A stretch of 15,682 nt of DNA from contig JAJFUH010000142.1 in the NCBI GenBank assembly GCA_021372535.1, positions 1 to 15,682 of the forward strand, written 5' to 3'. This DNA is from a bacterium (GTDB lineage: Bacteria > Latescibacterota > Latescibacteria > Latescibacterales > Latescibacteraceae). Position numbers and translations under genes: made by a program. The notes under the pieces were generated by a model. It worked only from the letters and a program-made list of their open reading frames with translations, did no database searches and had not been told where the DNA came from. Positions 14,087-15,682 of the stretch are shown here, piece after piece (position 1 is the first letter of the stretch; every line of letters begins with the position of its first letter).

Positions 14087-15478
14087 TCAGTATCCCCGTT
14101 TCAGGTACAGAGGTTCCGCCGCCGCATCGTACGCCTGGCCATCGTGTTCATGAAATCCCTGATAGTAATACGGCATCTCGCCGCGCCGGGCCATGGTGTC
14201 TGTCCATGACGCCATGACCATCCAGTGGATCGCGTTACCGGTGACACCGGTCAGAGGACAGATTTTTTTGTCGAATCCCTTGATTGCCAGCACGCCCTCG
14301 CTCTCATCGCTGTAATTGTTGAATGCCGTATCGACTTCCTTGAACAGATGCGTTCCGGAAGAATCACTGTCGATACCGTACGATGTGAATGCGGTAGTGT
14401 ACGCCTTCATGCTTTTCGCATATCTCGCCACATTGATTTCGAGCGGATTGTTTGAATCCACCGAGCCGATCAGAACGATATCGCCTTCCTTTATCTGGCT
14501 GGCAAACTGATCATACTGCCGGGCAATCATGCTGCCCGAGGCCACGATATATGCCTCGTTGACAAACATGTTGACACAGCCCTGGTACGGTTCGCCCATC
14601 TGGGGACGGCCATAGACGAGAAGTCTCGCTTTTTTACCGAGCACAAGATCGGCCCATTTTTCTCCGACAACCTCCATTTTGGGACGGTCGGTGCCGATCA
14701 TCCGGAAACGGTCGATTGCGAGGTCCAGATATTTCTCCGCCGGCTCAGTGCTCGACCCTTTCCCCTTTGTACCGATGAGGTTGGCCAGCGAGGCGGTACA
14801 TGCCCAATACACGAGCATCATGGCAATGCCGCTCGACGGGCAGATTCTGAAACCCGGAATCTGCGGAGCATTCACCAGACCATTATAATACGGCACATGA
14901 GTGTCGATCACCAGGTCGCATACATCCTCCATGGCGGGGCCGTTGTCCGATCTGAGAAATCCCGGAGGTGTTTTTGCGAATTTCGAGTAATTACAGGTGA
15001 GACCGACAACATAAACACCCGAGTCCCGCTGTTCGTTCTGGCGTCCTCCGCCACCGTTGGTGATGACGAAATCACCCTTTTTCGGGGTGGCAGAACTTCC
15101 CCGTGGCTCACGCGTGTTGGGTATAAGATTCGGCTGGCCGCGCAGGTCAGAGCTTCCCGCAAACATGACAAAGTGGCCTGTCTGGATACGGCCGTAAATA
15201 TTTCCGCCATTCCGCATGCATTCGTATGCTTTCTCCATGGCCTTTGCTATTGCCCCGACCGACTCGTTACGTGTACCTTCCGCAATCTCAATGAGGCCAT
15301 CATAATACTGGTCGATGAAAGATTTTGCGGGAGGCGTAAAATCCTTGACAAATGTAACGTCAATTTCAGCGTTTCCCGGTCGGGCAGCCGCCAGTGTTGC
15401 GGCTGCTCCCACACCAAGGGCTGTCGAGTCTGACAAAAACCGCCTTCTGTTAACCTTATTATCTTTCGAGCTGTCCAT
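14087..15478 (-). CDS. Tat-exported protein with two SIS-like (sugar isomerase fold) halves, function unknown
   Basis: This 463-residue protein opens with a Tat signal (Asn10-Arg-Arg-Arg-Phe-Leu-Ser, then the Ala-rich stretch LGVGAAATLAAA). The rest is two related halves about 194 residues apart. Each has YGR-x-Q-x-G (95-101 and 289-295), a K-[KE]-G-D strand start (133-136 and 330-333) and ICP-x-[ST]-G (212-217 and 406-411). The strand order, with KGDFVIT, GVYVVGLT and CDLVIDTHVP in the first half, resembles the SIS fold of phosphosugar isomerases and binding proteins, but the usual GxGxS phosphate loop is not clear. A sugar-binding or isomerase role outside the cytoplasm is inference. The start could also be ATG 15490, four codons upstream; 15478 is preferred because GGAG lies six bases before it, while 15490 has only a weak site. 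It seems to be a single-gene unit. I do not recognise a named family with certainty. Confidence 0.8.
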   Translation of the reverse strand: MDSSKDNKVNRRRFLSDSTALGVGAAATLAAARPGNAEIDVTFVKDFTPPAKSFIDQYYDGLIEIAEGTRNESVGAIAKAMEKAYECMRNGGNIYGRIQTGHFVMFAGSSDLRGQPNLIPNTREPRGSSATPKKGDFVITNGGGGRQNEQRDSGVYVVGLTCNYSKFAKTPPGFLRSDNGPAMEDVCDLVIDTHVPYYNGLVNAPQIPGFRICPSSGIAMMLVYWACTASLANLIGTKGKGSSTEPAEKYLDLAIDRFRMIGTDRPKMEVVGEKWADLVLGKKARLLVYGRPQMGEPYQGCVNMFVNEAYIVASGSMIARQYDQFASQIKEGDIVLIGSVDSNNPLEINVARYAKSMKAYTTAFTSYGIDSDSSGTHLFKEVDTAFNNYSDESEGVLAIKGFDKKICPLTGVTGNAIHWMVMASWTDTMARRGEMPYYYQGFHEHDGQAYDAAAEPLYLKRGY

Positions 15479-15484
15479 TTTTTT

Positions 15485-15488
15485 CTCC
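15485..15488 (-). promoter_or_regulatory. Ribosome binding site deciding the start of the SIS-like gene
   Basis: GGAG is followed by six A residues and ATG 15478. The site overlaps the upstream in-frame ATG 15490, whose own upstream bases (CTCGAAGC) give only weak pairing. This favours the shorter protein; the Tat motif is kept in both forms. Confidence 0.55.
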
Positions 15489-15533
15489 ATGCTTCGAGTT
15501 TAACAAGTGGTAAGAATGATGTTATTTAAAAAA

Positions 15534-15562
15534 TATATAGTCAGAACTGACGGTCCGGCCAA
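15534..15562 (-). promoter_or_regulatory. Candidate promoter of the SIS-like gene
   Basis: On the minus strand TTGGCC (15557-15562) and TATATA (15534-15539) are separated by 17 bases, and each matches four of six consensus bases. The distance to the start codon, about 55 bases, is normal. Further upstream AACAT-ATAAC-ATGTT near 15585-15600 forms a small inverted repeat that might be an operator. In AT-rich DNA such matches are weak evidence. Confidence 0.3.
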
Positions 15563-15682
15563 AAGTCAGGTTGCGGCAAGCAATAAACATATAACATGTT
15601 GATAATACAGTAATAACGCTTGCTATTCCGATATATTATTCGCATACTATGGTAGAGAAACGCCATACATGTGAGGATACAA

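Noticed and set aside
1-15682. CRISPR array, tRNA, rRNA, insertion sequence or defence genes
   Set aside because: No regularly spaced repeats, no tRNA-like cloverleaf, no transposase or nuclease motif was seen on either strand.

Overview
The window carries nine protein genes, all on the minus strand, so transcription runs from the right edge to the left. Coding DNA is of middling GC content and some spacers are very AT-rich. No rRNA, tRNA, CRISPR array, transposase, phage gene or recognisable defence system was found. Three proteins begin with twin-arginine (Tat) signals and one with a lipoprotein signal. There is also an animal-SGLT-like sodium/solute symporter and a soluble PAS-kinase/NtrC regulatory set. 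This mix suits a Gram-negative, free-living heterotroph with many exported sugar-modifying enzymes, such as Planctomycetota, Verrucomicrobiota, Latescibacterota or similar candidate phyla. The sequence alone does not settle the phylum.

Layout, right to left in transcription order: (1) a Tat-exported protein made of two SIS-like halves, function unknown (14087-15478); (2) an alpha/beta-hydrolase lipoprotein (12774-13691); (3) a sodium:solute symporter of the SGLT type (10940-12559); (4) about 1 kb without a convincing gene, part of it extremely AT-rich; (5) a two-gene operon of a soluble PAS-PAS hybrid histidine kinase (7946-9871) and an NtrC-type sigma-54 activator (6522-7931, GTG start); (6) a 0.6 kb spacer with a sigma-54-like promoter candidate; (7) a second PAS-PAS hybrid kinase (3930-5909); (8) a 0.8 kb spacer with strong hairpins and decayed repeats; (9) a tight three-gene operon: Tat-exported Gfo/Idh/MocA oxidoreductase (1714-3096), Tat-exported enolase-superfamily enzyme (276-1703), and the N-terminus of an Old-Yellow-Enzyme-type NADH:flavin oxidoreductase cut by the left edge (1-257).

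How they may work together (inference): the left operon looks like a short redox/elimination pathway on a sugar or sugar-acid-like compound, with at least the first two enzymes sent through Tat. The symporter and lipoprotein hydrolase fit uptake and surface processing of a related substrate. The kinases have no membrane segment in their sequence and presumably sense a cytoplasmic signal through PAS domains. The NtrC protein would act at sigma-54 promoters, one candidate lying upstream of the second kinase. Nothing in the sequence proves that the regulators control the metabolic genes.

The points most worth a second look are the Tat-exported three-enzyme operon, the internally duplicated SIS-like exported protein, and the cluster of palindromic and C/T-rich inverted repeats in four spacers.
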